Shown here one piece after another: positions 18,581 to 27,498 of a DNA stretch of 56,520 bases (position 1 is its first letter; each line of letters begins with the position of its first letter). Source of the stretch: UBA2330 sp035443185 (GTDB taxonomy: Bacteria > Bacteroidota > Ignavibacteria > Tepidaquicellales > Tepidaquicellaceae); assembly GCA_035443185.1 (NCBI GenBank), contig DAORRV010000012.1:1-56520 (forward strand), written 5' to 3'. The notes below the pieces were generated by a model. It saw only the letters and a program-made list of their open reading frames with translations. It was not told where the DNA came from and did not search any database. A program made the position numbers and the translations under genes.

Positions 18581-19081
18581 TCAAACGTTACCTTTCTTTT
18601 TATAAATCTGCACAGCGATCAAAGCTCCTATGGTGCCGAATAGCGGATAAATTATAAGATTAGTTATAAAAGAAAAAATTGTGAGAGTAGGAGAAAAACC
18701 ATGATCATTGAATTCATTTGAAAATTTATCAAGATAATAAGCTGCTGAATCCGGTATCTGAAAACCAAATTCAGAAAATGCATTCATTATTTCTGTCATT
18801 GGATTTTGATTTGAAAACAAACTGAAGAGAAGACCAAAACCCGATACAAAAACAGCTGAAAGTATTCCACTGAGTATCCCGATCATACCGCCGTCTTTGG
18901 CTGTCAGAGTCTGTCCTGAATTAGTAAGCTGTTTATTATATGATGTAACGCCTGCAAATCCACCTATCATTATTCCCGAGCAGCAGAGGATGTTTAGAAA
19001 ATTTACAATGGGGAAGAGAGCTATGAAAGTCATAACTAATGTACCAATTATGACCGGTGTTAATTTATTGTTTGACTGCAT
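18581..19081 (-). CDS. Small four-helix membrane protein, unknown family
   Basis: This 166-residue protein has about four hydrophobic segments, near 8-38, 60-90 and 135-160. Two adjacent Cys residues lie in NILCCSGIMIGGFAG. The Gly-rich segments resemble DUF4199/TM2-like Bacteroidota membrane proteins, but I cannot assign a family. It lies between a DUF2085 gene (5 bp upstream) and a DUF2752 gene (1 bp downstream), so all three products may act together. Confidence 0.78.
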   Translation of the reverse strand: MQSNNKLTPVIIGTLVMTFIALFPIVNFLNILCCSGIMIGGFAGVTSYNKQLTNSGQTLTAKDGGMIGILSGILSAVFVSGFGLLFSLFSNQNPMTEIMNAFSEFGFQIPDSAAYYLDKFSNEFNDHGFSPTLTIFSFITNLIIYPLFGTIGALIAVQIYKKKGNV

Positions 19082-19086
19082 TATGC

Positions 19087-19623
19087 CTATCCGGCAGATT
19101 TATTTTTTAAAAAAAGATTTACTTCAGAAAAAAACCTTACACTGCCCGGTATTAAATAAAATGGCAGAGTCAGACCAATTATGAAACCTGTTACTGATCT
19201 TGATATAAACGAGTTCTTAATAATTTCCTGTCCGTCCAGCAATACATCAAGTGCGATCAGAGCAGATGCAGCGATAATAAATATTACCGACGGAGAGTTT
19301 TCATTTGTGAGTTTGTATTTTAACGGATATAATACCGTACCTGCTGTAAACCCACTATATATCCATAAACATCTGGAACAAACTGCAACTTTTTCACTGA
19401 AAATATGAAAAGATCTTGCATCATCCTGATGACATACAGGTGAAAAAAACATATATAAATAAGATGATATATCTGCAAAAACCCCACCAATATCTTTTAG
19501 AACAGGAGCGAGAAAAATAAGTAAAAGCCAAAGAAATGAAAAGATTAAAATAATATAGTAAACTTTTTTTGAAATACTATCGTCATTAGAATTTAGTTCA
19601 TTATCTCCGGATTTATTTTTCAT
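19087..19623 (-). CDS. DUF2085 family membrane protein
   Basis: This 178-residue membrane protein matches DUF2085. The signature is FFSPVCHQDDARSF ... VAVCSRCLWIYSG at about 60-93, with the Cys-His-Gln and Cys-x-x-Cys motifs in the family's order. Four hydrophobic segments are likely. The function is unknown; the conserved Cys/His residues suggest a metal or redox site near the membrane. It is the first gene of the three-gene minus-strand operon, 88 bp from the divergent binding-protein gene. Confidence 0.87.
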   Translation of the reverse strand: MKNKSGDNELNSNDDSISKKVYYIILIFSFLWLLLIFLAPVLKDIGGVFADISSYLYMFFSPVCHQDDARSFHIFSEKVAVCSRCLWIYSGFTAGTVLYPLKYKLTNENSPSVIFIIAASALIALDVLLDGQEIIKNSFISRSVTGFIIGLTLPFYLIPGSVRFFSEVNLFLKNKSAG

Positions 19624-19711
19624 TTTTTAAAATATTACATTCACTTGAATAAATCAATTAGAATATTTACTATCAAAAAAAATTTTATGAAATCAAAATG
19701 CTATTATTATT

Positions 19712-21511
19712 ATGAAAAAGATAAATCTTGTTGTATTTTTTATATTTTCTTCAGTTCTGGTTATCTCCTGCGGAAGAAATAAGGAAACCTCACAAAACAG
19801 CAATACAGAATCTTTCCCTATAACTGAATTACAACCCATTGATACTGCAAATTCTGATTACGGCGACTGGATAATCAAACATGAAATGTCCGATGCAGAA
19901 AAACTTAATCCGATCGTAACAAATGATGCTACTGCAACCGGGATCTTTATCTATATGTTTGAAAATCTTCTTGATCTGGACAGAGTCACATATGAATTAA
20001 AACCTCTCATTGCCAAGTCAATGCCCGAGATCAGTGAAGATCATCTGTCCTATACATATGATCTGAAAGAAAACGTCACTTTCTCAGATGGTAAACCTCT
20101 CACAGCTGAAGATATTATTTTTACAGTAAAAGTAATTAAAAATCCTTTTACAGATGCACAGGCATCCAGAAATTATTTTATGGATGTAAAGAGTGTGGAA
20201 TTAGTAGATGGCAATAAATTTAAAGTAAGATTCAATATGTCCAAGCCATATTTCAGAGCAATTTATTCTATAAGTGATATGGAGATCATTCCAAAGCATA
20301 TACTTGATAAAAATAATGAGACCGATAAATTCACATGGGAAATGCTTGAAGAAGCCGGTAAAACCTTTGACCCTGTAAAGTATCCGGGATTGCAAAAGTA
20401 TGCGGACTTTATTAACAAGGAAGAGGTTTCACGTTCCCCTGAATATGTAATCGGATCCGGACCATACAAACTTGAAAAATGGGTTACAGGTCAGTCTATC
20501 ACACTTGTAAGAAATGAAAATTACTGGAATAAATCCGAGCTTCCTAATTACCCTCAAAGACTTATATTCAAAACAATTAAAGATCAGAATGCAGCAGTAG
20601 TGGCAGCAAAAAATAAAGAAGTCGATCAGCTGCAGGTAATTCAGCCGATTGATTTTGTAGAGAATATAAAAGATCCGGAGAAGTTTCAGCTTAAAAAAGC
20701 ACTGGTCATCGAGCCATCGTATAATTACATTGCATGGAATAATGAAAGTCCAATTTTTTCTGACAGGAAAGTCAGATGGGCAATGGCTTATGCTATTGAC
20801 AGAAAATCCATTGTTGATAAAATTGTATATGGAATGGGAACAAATATAGAATCTCATATTTTTTTTAAAAGCAAATACATGAATACTGATCTTCCGCCAA
20901 TTCCTTATGATATTGGCAAAGCAAAAGATCTGCTTGCTGAAGCCGGGTGGAAAGATACTGACGGAGATGGTACACTTGATAAAATGATAGACGGTAAAAA
21001 GGTTGATTTCAAATTCACATTTACAAACAATACCAATCCCAAAAGAAAGAAAGTCATTTTAATACTTATAGAACAATTGAAACAGCTTGGCATTAATGCA
21101 GATATTCAGGAATATGAATGGTCTGTATTTTTAGATAAGATCAAAAAACATAATTATGATGCATGTTTCGCGGGTTGGCAGCTTTCTGTGACAGCAGATG
21201 ATCCCTATCAGATATGGCATTCATCTCAGTCTATTGGTGAGGGCAGTAATTATTTCAGTTACAAAAACCCCGAAGCTGATAAATTACTTGAAGAGAACAG
21301 ACTTACTTTTGATGATGCTAAAAGAAAAGAGATTCTCGATAAATGGCAGCTTTTGGTTTATGAAGATCAGCCGGTCACATTTTTATGGAGTGAACCTGTA
21401 CGGTATGTCTACAGTGACAGATATAAAAATGCGAGATGGTATGCATATCCGGACTCACCTCTATTAAATGAATGGTGGGTACCTGCAAACAGACAATTGT
21501 ATAAAAATTAA
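19712..21511 (+). CDS. Peptide/nickel-type ABC transporter substrate-binding lipoprotein (copy 1)
   Basis: This 599-residue protein is an SBP_bac_5 (DppA/OppA family) binding protein. It is a lipoprotein with lipobox VISC (Cys20), identical in its CGRNKET start to the second copy. The family's binding-fold signature is visible: GSGPYKLEKW, VRNENYWNKS, and VRWAMAYAIDRKSIVDKI. An EF-hand-like loop DTDGDGTLDK at about 410-420 is common in this family and may bind Ca2+. It delivers oligopeptides or similar ligands to a membrane permease, but no permease is directly adjacent: hpf and hprK lie between it and copy 2. It is clearly homologous to copy 2 over its whole length. The ligand is unknown. 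Confidence 0.93.
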   Translation: MKKINLVVFFIFSSVLVISCGRNKETSQNSNTESFPITELQPIDTANSDYGDWIIKHEMSDAEKLNPIVTNDATATGIFIYMFENLLDLDRVTYELKPLIAKSMPEISEDHLSYTYDLKENVTFSDGKPLTAEDIIFTVKVIKNPFTDAQASRNYFMDVKSVELVDGNKFKVRFNMSKPYFRAIYSISDMEIIPKHILDKNNETDKFTWEMLEEAGKTFDPVKYPGLQKYADFINKEEVSRSPEYVIGSGPYKLEKWVTGQSITLVRNENYWNKSELPNYPQRLIFKTIKDQNAAVVAAKNKEVDQLQVIQPIDFVENIKDPEKFQLKKALVIEPSYNYIAWNNESPIFSDRKVRWAMAYAIDRKSIVDKIVYGMGTNIESHIFFKSKYMNTDLPPIPYDIGKAKDLLAEAGWKDTDGDGTLDKMIDGKKVDFKFTFTNNTNPKRKKVILILIEQLKQLGINADIQEYEWSVFLDKIKKHNYDACFAGWQLSVTADDPYQIWHSSQSIGEGSNYFSYKNPEADKLLEENRLTFDDAKRKEILDKWQLLVYEDQPVTFLWSEPVRYVYSDRYKNARWYAYPDSPLLNEWWVPANRQLYKN

Positions 21512-21605
21512 ATTTTGAAATAAACCGAGTTGATTAATTTCAAATTTAAATTGTAGAGGATTTATATTTTACAAAAAGGTTTCTTAAATAATCATAAATA
21601 TATAG

Positions 21606-21634
21606 TTGAAATTAAATATTTAGTTTAGCATATT
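21606..21634 (+). promoter_or_regulatory. Candidate sigma70-type promoter upstream of hpf
   Basis: TTGAAA (21606-21611) and CATATT (21629-21634) are separated by 17 bp, about 50 bp before the hpf start. This would give hpf-hprK their own transcript. The match at -10 is imperfect, and the group's sigma factor preferences may differ. Confidence 0.3.
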
Positions 21635-21683
21635 CGCAAAAACAGTGAAACCAATTATTATTAACCCTTAAAAAATTGAAAAA

Positions 21684-22019
21684 ATGATAAAAGTAAATAT
21701 TACTTCCCGCCATTTTAAGGCTCATGATACATTACAGGATTATATTAGAAGTGAAATTGATAACCTGAGCAAATATAATGAAGATATAGTATATGCAGAT
21801 GTAATACTTTTTTTTGAGAAAGCAATAAACAGTATAAAATACTGCGAAATTTTAGTTAAAATTGGAAGTAAAGATCTGATGGCAAAAGAGAGCAGCGATG
21901 ATTTTGTAAAATCTGTTGATAAAGCAATTGATAAGATCGAGACACAAATTTTAAAAATTAAGGACAAGAACAAAACAGATAAGCACAACACTAAAAAAGA
22001 AATAACAAAGACTATATAA
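21684..22019 (+). CDS. hpf: Ribosome hibernation-promoting factor, short form
   Basis: This 111-residue protein is of the S30AE/sigma-54 modulation family, short type (about 95-115 residues), without the long C-terminal dimerisation domain. It has the expected beta-alpha-beta start 'KVNITSRHFKAHDTLQDYI' and a second half with 'ESSDDFVKSVDKAIDKIETQI'. It binds the small ribosomal subunit and inactivates ribosomes in slow growth. It ends 2 bp before hprK, so translation of the pair is likely coupled. Lys-rich C-terminus. Confidence 0.92.
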   Translation: MIKVNITSRHFKAHDTLQDYIRSEIDNLSKYNEDIVYADVILFFEKAINSIKYCEILVKIGSKDLMAKESSDDFVKSVDKAIDKIETQILKIKDKNKTDKHNTKKEITKTI

Positions 22020-22021
22020 AA

Positions 22022-23068
22022 TTGCCCGGTAGGTTTGAAAATATAAAAGAGATCAAGAAAAACTTCATAACAGTGGAATTCCTTTATAATGAGTTCAAGG
22101 GAAGATTTAAACTTGAAAAGATCTCAAATGAAGAAATTGATACCAGGTTACAGATCACGGAAAAAGATATTCACAGACCGGGGCTTGCTCTTGCAGGGTT
22201 TGTTGAGCTGTTTACTTTTAACAGAGTGCAGATCTTCGGCAATACAGAAATACATTATCTTGAAAAACTTTCACCTCAGGACAGACTAAAATCACTTCAG
22301 GTATTTTTTTCATTTGATGTGCCGTGTGTAATAATTACAAACAATAACAAAGTTCCTGACGAACTTATAAAACTTGCTGACGAAAAACATATACCAATTT
22401 TCAGAACGGTTTATCCTACCACAAAATTTTCTTATTTTATATCAGATTTTTTTGACGACCAGTTTTCTACTCAGATCATAATGCACGGATCTTTTGTGGA
22501 TGTATATGGAGTAGGTTTATTATTTTCTGGAAAGTCCGGAATTGGTAAAAGTGAGATAGCACTTGATCTGGTAGAAAGAGGACACAGACTTGTCGCAGAT
22601 GATGTAGTTGTAGTTTCCAAAAAAGGTGAAGGTGTACTGATGGGTTCGGGGATGGCAATGTCAAAACATATTATGGAGATCAGGGGACTTGGAATTATAG
22701 ATGTAAGTACAATTTTTGGAATAAGATCCATCCGGTATCAGAAAAGAGTTGAAGTAATAGTAGAGCTGGAAGACTGGGATACAGACAAAGCTTATGACAG
22801 GACAGGTCTTGATAATACAACTGTAGATCTTCTGAGTGTTGATATTGAGCTTATTAAATTGCCGATCTTTCCCGGAAAGAATATAACTGTAATAGCAGAA
22901 GTAATTGCGTTGAATTATTTGTGTAAACATTATGGTTATAATGCAGCCGAAGTATTCCGTAAAAAACTTCAGGAAAAGATCTCAAGGAAATCTGATAAAG
23001 ATAGTTTATACAGCAGAGATGACCGCTTGGAAAAAGCTACAGAATATTTTGAACATGATTTCGAATAA
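22022..23068 (+). CDS. hprK: HPr kinase/phosphorylase
   Basis: This 348-residue protein has the N-terminal HprK domain (about 1-145) and the C-terminal catalytic kinase domain. The Walker A loop is GVGLLFSGKSGIGKSE at about 162-177, followed by DLVERGHRLVADDVV. The HprK signature MEIRGLGIIDVSTIFG is present at about 219-234. It phosphorylates a Ser in HPr-like proteins and can reverse the reaction. The start is TTG, 2 bp after the hpf stop. No ptsH, ptsI or PTS permease gene is visible in this window, so its partner is unknown here. Relatives without a sugar PTS also keep hprK, where it may serve a regulatory role. Confidence 0.96.
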   Translation: MPGRFENIKEIKKNFITVEFLYNEFKGRFKLEKISNEEIDTRLQITEKDIHRPGLALAGFVELFTFNRVQIFGNTEIHYLEKLSPQDRLKSLQVFFSFDVPCVIITNNNKVPDELIKLADEKHIPIFRTVYPTTKFSYFISDFFDDQFSTQIIMHGSFVDVYGVGLLFSGKSGIGKSEIALDLVERGHRLVADDVVVVSKKGEGVLMGSGMAMSKHIMEIRGLGIIDVSTIFGIRSIRYQKRVEVIVELEDWDTDKAYDRTGLDNTTVDLLSVDIELIKLPIFPGKNITVIAEVIALNYLCKHYGYNAAEVFRKKLQEKISRKSDKDSLYSRDDRLEKATEYFEHDFE

Positions 23069-23108
23069 TTAATTTTTTTAATAAAAAAATATCTAAACAA
23101 TAATAATA

Positions 23109-24914
23109 ATGTATAATCCAATAAAAGTAATATTACCGATGATGATAATTTTCACTTTGATATTTTCATCATGCGGAAGAAATAAGGAAACAACAGAAAG
23201 TAAAGAGAATGCTACTGTAGATCTTTCAAAACTGGCTCCGAAAAATATTGAAAATGCGGATGACGGTGACTGGGTCATAAAACAGGAAATGTCAGATGCT
23301 GAAAAACTGAACCCAACAGTTACAAATGATGCTTCAGCTTCGGGTATTTATATTTACATATTTGAAACATTACTTGATGTGAACAGAGAAACTTATGATC
23401 TTGTACCTCTTATTGCAAAATCACTTCCCGAAATAAGTGAAGATAAAATGTCATATACATTTGATCTTAAAGAGGATGTGAAATTTTCAGACGGTACTCC
23501 CCTTACTGGTGAGGATGTAATTTTTACAGTTAAAACTATCAAGAATCCATTCACAGATGCTCAGGCACTTAGAAATTATTTTATTGATCTGAAAAGCGTT
23601 GAGCTTGTTGACGGAAATAAATATAAGGTCAGATTCAATATGTCGAAACCATATTTCAGAGCTGTCTATGCACTTGGAAGTATGGCAATTACTCCAAAGC
23701 ATATTCTCGACAAAGATAATATGAATGAAAAGTTTACATGGGAACAGCTAGATGAAGCACAGAAAAGTCTTGATCCTTTAAAATATCCCGATATGCAGAA
23801 GTATGCAGATTTTCTGAATTCGCAGGAAGTTTCAAGAGAGCCGAGATATGTAGTAGGCTCCGGACCTTATAAATTAGATAAGTGGCTCACAGGTCAGTCG
23901 ATCACTTTACAGAGAAATGAAGATTACTGGAATAAAAAAGATATTCCGAATTTCCCTTCTAAACTCGTTTTCAAAATTATTCAGGATCAGAATGCTGCTG
24001 TAGTAGCTGCAAAGAACAAAGAGGTTGATTATATGTATGTCATACAACCGATCGACTTTGTAGAAAATATAAAGGATCCTGAAAAATTCAATCTAAAGAA
24101 AGCACTTGTATCCGAACCTGTTTATATATTTATTGCATGGAATAATAAGAATCCATTGTTTGCCGATAAAAAAGTAAGATGGGCACTGAGCTATGCAATT
24201 GACAGACAGACAATGATAGACAAGATTGTTTACGGAATGGGTACCAAAGTTCAGACTCCTGTATTTAAAGAAAGTAAATATTACAATAATGATCTTCCCG
24301 AAATTGATTACAATCCTGAGAAAGCAAAACAGCTGCTTGCTGAAGCGGGATGGAAAGATACTGACGGAGACGGAATTCTTGATAAAGTAATAGACGGTAA
24401 AAAAACAGATTTTAAATTTACATTCATAAACAATAATAATCCGAAAAGAAAAAAGGTCATGCTTGTAGTAATTGAGTCACTAAAAAATCTCGGCATTCAG
24501 GCAGATCTACAGGAATATGAATGGTCAGTATTTTTGGATAAAACGAAGAAGCATGAATTCGATGCATGTTATTCTGCATGGCAGCTTTCTGTCACACCTG
24601 AAGATCCGTATCAGATATGGCATTCCTCACAGGCAATAGGTGAAGGAAGTAATTTTATCAGTTATATAAATCCGGAAAGTGATAAACTTATCGAGCAAAA
24701 CAGAGTCGAGTTTGATGATGCAAAAAGAATGGAGCTCCTAAAAAAATGGCAGGAGATCATTTATGAAGATCAGCCGACGACATTCCTCTGGGCAGAGCCA
24801 TCAAGATATGTTTACAGTGATAGATTTAATAATACAAGATGGTATGCATATCCGGATTCACCATTACTTAATGAATGGTGGACTCCGACTAATGCACAAA
24901 GATATAAAAATTAA
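23109..24914 (+). CDS. Peptide/nickel-type ABC transporter substrate-binding lipoprotein (copy 2)
   Basis: This 601-residue protein is the second SBP_bac_5 binding protein, with lipobox FSSC (about Cys21) and the shared CGRNKET start. Family segments GSGPYKLDKW, LQRNEDYWNKK and VRWALSYAIDRQTMIDKI are present, as is the EF-hand-like DTDGDGILDK loop. It sits 40 bp after hprK and 73 bp before the permease genes, so it probably serves that transporter. High similarity to copy 1 along the full length points to a gene duplication. An intercistronic hairpin lies between this gene and the permease. Confidence 0.93.
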   Translation: MYNPIKVILPMMIIFTLIFSSCGRNKETTESKENATVDLSKLAPKNIENADDGDWVIKQEMSDAEKLNPTVTNDASASGIYIYIFETLLDVNRETYDLVPLIAKSLPEISEDKMSYTFDLKEDVKFSDGTPLTGEDVIFTVKTIKNPFTDAQALRNYFIDLKSVELVDGNKYKVRFNMSKPYFRAVYALGSMAITPKHILDKDNMNEKFTWEQLDEAQKSLDPLKYPDMQKYADFLNSQEVSREPRYVVGSGPYKLDKWLTGQSITLQRNEDYWNKKDIPNFPSKLVFKIIQDQNAAVVAAKNKEVDYMYVIQPIDFVENIKDPEKFNLKKALVSEPVYIFIAWNNKNPLFADKKVRWALSYAIDRQTMIDKIVYGMGTKVQTPVFKESKYYNNDLPEIDYNPEKAKQLLAEAGWKDTDGDGILDKVIDGKKTDFKFTFINNNNPKRKKVMLVVIESLKNLGIQADLQEYEWSVFLDKTKKHEFDACYSAWQLSVTPEDPYQIWHSSQAIGEGSNFISYINPESDKLIEQNRVEFDDAKRMELLKKWQEIIYEDQPTTFLWAEPSRYVYSDRFNNTRWYAYPDSPLLNEWWTPTNAQRYKN

Positions 24915-24926
24915 TATATAATATTA

Positions 24927-24958
24927 TTGCTGTCTGTGATTTATATTGCAGACAGCAA
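24927..24958 (+). other. Intercistronic hairpin between binding-protein and permease genes
   Basis: A 10-bp perfect stem (TTGCTGTCTG at 24927-24936 with CAGACAGCAA at 24949-24958) encloses a 12-base loop. No T-run follows, so it is not a typical terminator. Such hairpins often stabilise the upstream message, allowing more binding protein than permease; that is inference. Confidence 0.55.
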
Positions 24959-24987
24959 AAATTAATCAATAACACTAATTAGTAAAA

Positions 24988-26004
24988 ATGACAGATTATG
25001 TAATAAGAAGGATATTACTTTTTATACCGACTCTCATCATTATCACAATGATAACATTTCTTGTCTGCAGGCTCGCGCCGGGTGATCCGACTGAAATGAA
25101 GATCGGACAGACTCAGGAAGCACAGAAGACAGATTCCAAAAATCTAATGAATGAGCAGGCAAAAGAATTTTACAAAAAGAAATTCGGACTTGACAAACCA
25201 TTGTACATGCAGTATTTCATCTGGATTGGAAATATGCTGCAAGGGGATTTTGGAAATTCTTTTAAAGACGACAGACCTGTAATAGATAAAATACTGGAAA
25301 GGTTACCAGTGACAGTTACGATCAGTCTTTTGTCATTTTTACTGATATATTTGATTGCAATTCCCATAGGAATATACAGTGCTGTCCGGCAATACTCATT
25401 TACTGACAGAATAACTACAGTGTTTCTTTTTGTATTATATTCACTGCCAAATTTTTGGGTAGCTACACTTGCAATAGTATTTTTATGTAATGTGGAATAT
25501 TTGAAAATATTTCCAACTGCGGGAATAAGATCTGAAGACTTCGATTCGCTTGGATTTATGGGACAGGTAAAAGACAGGTTCATGCATTTATTCCTTCCTG
25601 TTACTATTTCGAGTTTAACAAGCTTTGCTTTTATTTCAAGACAGATGAGAAGTTCAATGCTTGAAGTCATCAGACAGGATTATATAAGAACGGCAAAAGC
25701 AAAAGGTTTATCGGAAAAGAAAGTTGTAATGAAACATGCTTTAAGAAATTCACTGATTCCCATCATTACTCTTTTAGGCGGATTACTTCCTGCAATGATC
25801 GGCGGAAGTGTAATTATTGAAACAATTTTTTCAATACCCGGTATTGGTCAGCTTGCATTTCAGGCAATTCTTGACAGAGATTATCCGCTGATAATGGCCG
25901 AGCTTGTACTGACTTCTGTATTAACGGTAGTGGGGATTTTAGCTGTAGATATTTTATATTCATTCGTAGATCCGAGAATCGCATTTTCTAAAAAAACAGC
26001 ATAA
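24988..26004 (+). CDS. ABC transporter permease, DppB/OppB family
   Basis: This 338-residue inner-membrane protein has an N-terminal anchor (RRILLFIPTLIIITMITFLV), a periplasmic segment, and then the BPD_transp_1 domain with five more hydrophobic segments. The EAA loop that docks the ATPase is visible as IRTAKAKGLSEKKVVMKHALRNS at about 231-253. The size matches DppB. It partners with the DppC-like protein 7 bp downstream. No DppD or DppF ATPase gene is within the window, so the ATPases must be encoded elsewhere. Confidence 0.93.
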   Translation: MTDYVIRRILLFIPTLIIITMITFLVCRLAPGDPTEMKIGQTQEAQKTDSKNLMNEQAKEFYKKKFGLDKPLYMQYFIWIGNMLQGDFGNSFKDDRPVIDKILERLPVTVTISLLSFLLIYLIAIPIGIYSAVRQYSFTDRITTVFLFVLYSLPNFWVATLAIVFLCNVEYLKIFPTAGIRSEDFDSLGFMGQVKDRFMHLFLPVTISSLTSFAFISRQMRSSMLEVIRQDYIRTAKAKGLSEKKVVMKHALRNSLIPIITLLGGLLPAMIGGSVIIETIFSIPGIGQLAFQAILDRDYPLIMAELVLTSVLTVVGILAVDILYSFVDPRIAFSKKTA

Positions 26005-26011
26005 CTAATAT

Positions 26012-27124
26012 ATGAAGCAACCAAACGAGATAAATGAGTTTATAGAAAAAAACATTGATGATAAGCCTGATCCAAACGGAATGAGTAAATCTCAGCTTGA
26101 ATCTCAGAAGGAAGTTGGTGTTTCTTACTGGTCATTGGTTAAGCATCAGTTTAAGAAAAACAAGCTGGCGATGATATCGATGTATATAGTACTGTTTTTG
26201 ATAGTAATTGCAGTTACTGCAGATTTTCTTGCAGACAGTAAACCACTTTATGCTGAATACAAAGGTGAAACATATTTTCCAGTTGTCAAAGATTATTTAA
26301 ATGCTATAGGCATTAGCAAATGGGAGCCTGATATGATAAATGCTAACTGGAAAAAACTTGATGATGAAGGAAAGCTGGAAAGTGTTGTGTGGACACCGGT
26401 ACCTTATGGTCCGAGCGAAATTGATCTTGCAAATAATCTCAGGTCTCCGGGAGGAGATCATTATCTCGGCACCGATGCAATAGGAAGAGATCTGCTTGCA
26501 GGTCTGATTCACGGATCGAGAGTATCACTTTCAGTTGGATTTGTCGCGGCAGGTATTGCTCTGGTCATTGGAATTGTATTGGGATCGCTTGCCGGATATT
26601 ACGGAGGCAAAGTTGATCTGATCATAATGAGATTTGTAGAAATAATGGTAACACTGCCGGTCTTCTTTCTTATTATAACAATAGTTGCAATTTACGGATC
26701 GAGTATCTGGTATATAATGGCGGCAATTGGTATTACATCCTGGACAGGTGATGCAAAGCTGATCAGAGGTGAAGTACTGAAAGTAAGGAATATGGAATAT
26801 ATTACCGCTGCCAGCTCTATTGGTTTACCGAATAAACAGATAATTTTCAGACATGTAATTCCGAATGCAATTGCACCGGTACTGGTTTCGGGAGCGTTTG
26901 CAATTGCAGGTGCAATTTTAACTGAGGCAGCATTGAGCTTTCTTGGATTCGGAGTAAGTGCTACAACTGTTACCTGGGGTTCTTTACTTAATGAAGCAAG
27001 AGGTGCATCAAACGCTTGGTGGCTGGCAATTTTTCCGGGTATGATGATCTTTATTGCTGTAGTTACATATAATCTTATTGGTGAAGGATTACGTGATGCA
27101 TTAGATCCGAGATTAAGAGACTGA
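26012..27124 (+). CDS. ABC transporter permease, DppC/OppC family
   Basis: This 370-residue inner-membrane protein has the OppC-type N-terminal segment and first membrane helix (near 50-72). An unusually long periplasmic insert (about 75-150) precedes the conserved GTDAIGRDLLAGLIHGSRVS at about 151-170. The EAA loop ITAASSIGLPNKQIIFRHVIPN lies at about 267-288, with the final segments near 290-360. It forms the translocation channel with the DppB-like protein. The insert between the first and second helix is longer than in Escherichia coli DppC, a feature also seen in related lineages. Confidence 0.93.
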   Translation: MKQPNEINEFIEKNIDDKPDPNGMSKSQLESQKEVGVSYWSLVKHQFKKNKLAMISMYIVLFLIVIAVTADFLADSKPLYAEYKGETYFPVVKDYLNAIGISKWEPDMINANWKKLDDEGKLESVVWTPVPYGPSEIDLANNLRSPGGDHYLGTDAIGRDLLAGLIHGSRVSLSVGFVAAGIALVIGIVLGSLAGYYGGKVDLIIMRFVEIMVTLPVFFLIITIVAIYGSSIWYIMAAIGITSWTGDAKLIRGEVLKVRNMEYITAASSIGLPNKQIIFRHVIPNAIAPVLVSGAFAIAGAILTEAALSFLGFGVSATTVTWGSLLNEARGASNAWWLAIFPGMMIFIAVVTYNLIGEGLRDALDPRLRD

Positions 27125-27189
27125 TCTGTTTTAAAATAATATTTAACACAATTTTAATTAACTTAAATAAAAAATACAAAAGCAAATGC

Positions 27190-27196
27190 AGGAGGT
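27190..27196 (+). promoter_or_regulatory. Strong Shine-Dalgarno site for the DUF2795 gene
   Basis: AGGAGGT lies 11 bases before the ATG at 27208. Most starts in this window have no recognisable Shine-Dalgarno site, so this near-perfect one suggests high translation of the small protein. Confidence 0.65.
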
Positions 27197-27207
27197 AAAT
27201 AAATAAT

Positions 27208-27435
27208 ATGGTATGGACATTAGAATTAGCGTCTTATCTTGATGATGCTCCGTGGCCGGCAAATAAATTTGAACTGATAGATTATTCTATCAGATCCGGA
27301 GCACCAAATGAAGTAATAAACAATCTCAATGATCTTGAGGATACTGAAGAACCTTTTGAAAGTATAGAAGAGATATGGCTTGATTATCCAACAGATGAAG
27401 ACTTTTTTTATGATGAAGAAAGTAAAGATTTTTGA
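27208..27435 (+). CDS. DUF2795 domain protein
   Basis: This 75-residue acidic protein matches the DUF2795 pattern: WTLELASYLDDAPWPANK at about 3-20 and ELIDYSIRSGAPNEVINNL at 22-40. An acidic tail follows (DEDFFYDEESKDF). The family is small and widespread in Bacteroidota, Chlorobiota, cyanobacteria and others; the function is unknown, and the fold is probably a small helical domain. It has a strong Shine-Dalgarno site and a strong intrinsic terminator directly after it. Confidence 0.88.
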   Translation: MVWTLELASYLDDAPWPANKFELIDYSIRSGAPNEVINNLNDLEDTEEPFESIEEIWLDYPTDEDFFYDEESKDF

Positions 27436-27453
27436 GGTGTTTAAATTTTATTT

Positions 27454-27487
27454 AAGACCCAATGATGTAAATTATTGGGTCTTTTTT
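27454..27487 (+). terminator. Intrinsic terminator after the DUF2795 gene
   Basis: A perfect 10-bp stem (AAGACCCAAT at 27454-27463 with ATTGGGTCTT at 27474-27483), a 10-base loop and a run of six T (27482-27487) form a typical rho-independent terminator. The next gene starts 12 bp later. Confidence 0.9.
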
Positions 27488-27498
27488 ATTAAACTTAA

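Noticed and set aside
24988..27124. A complete peptide ABC transporter operon
   Set aside because: Binding protein and two permeases are present, but no ATPase gene lies nearby; the following gene is a DUF2795 protein after which transcription ends.
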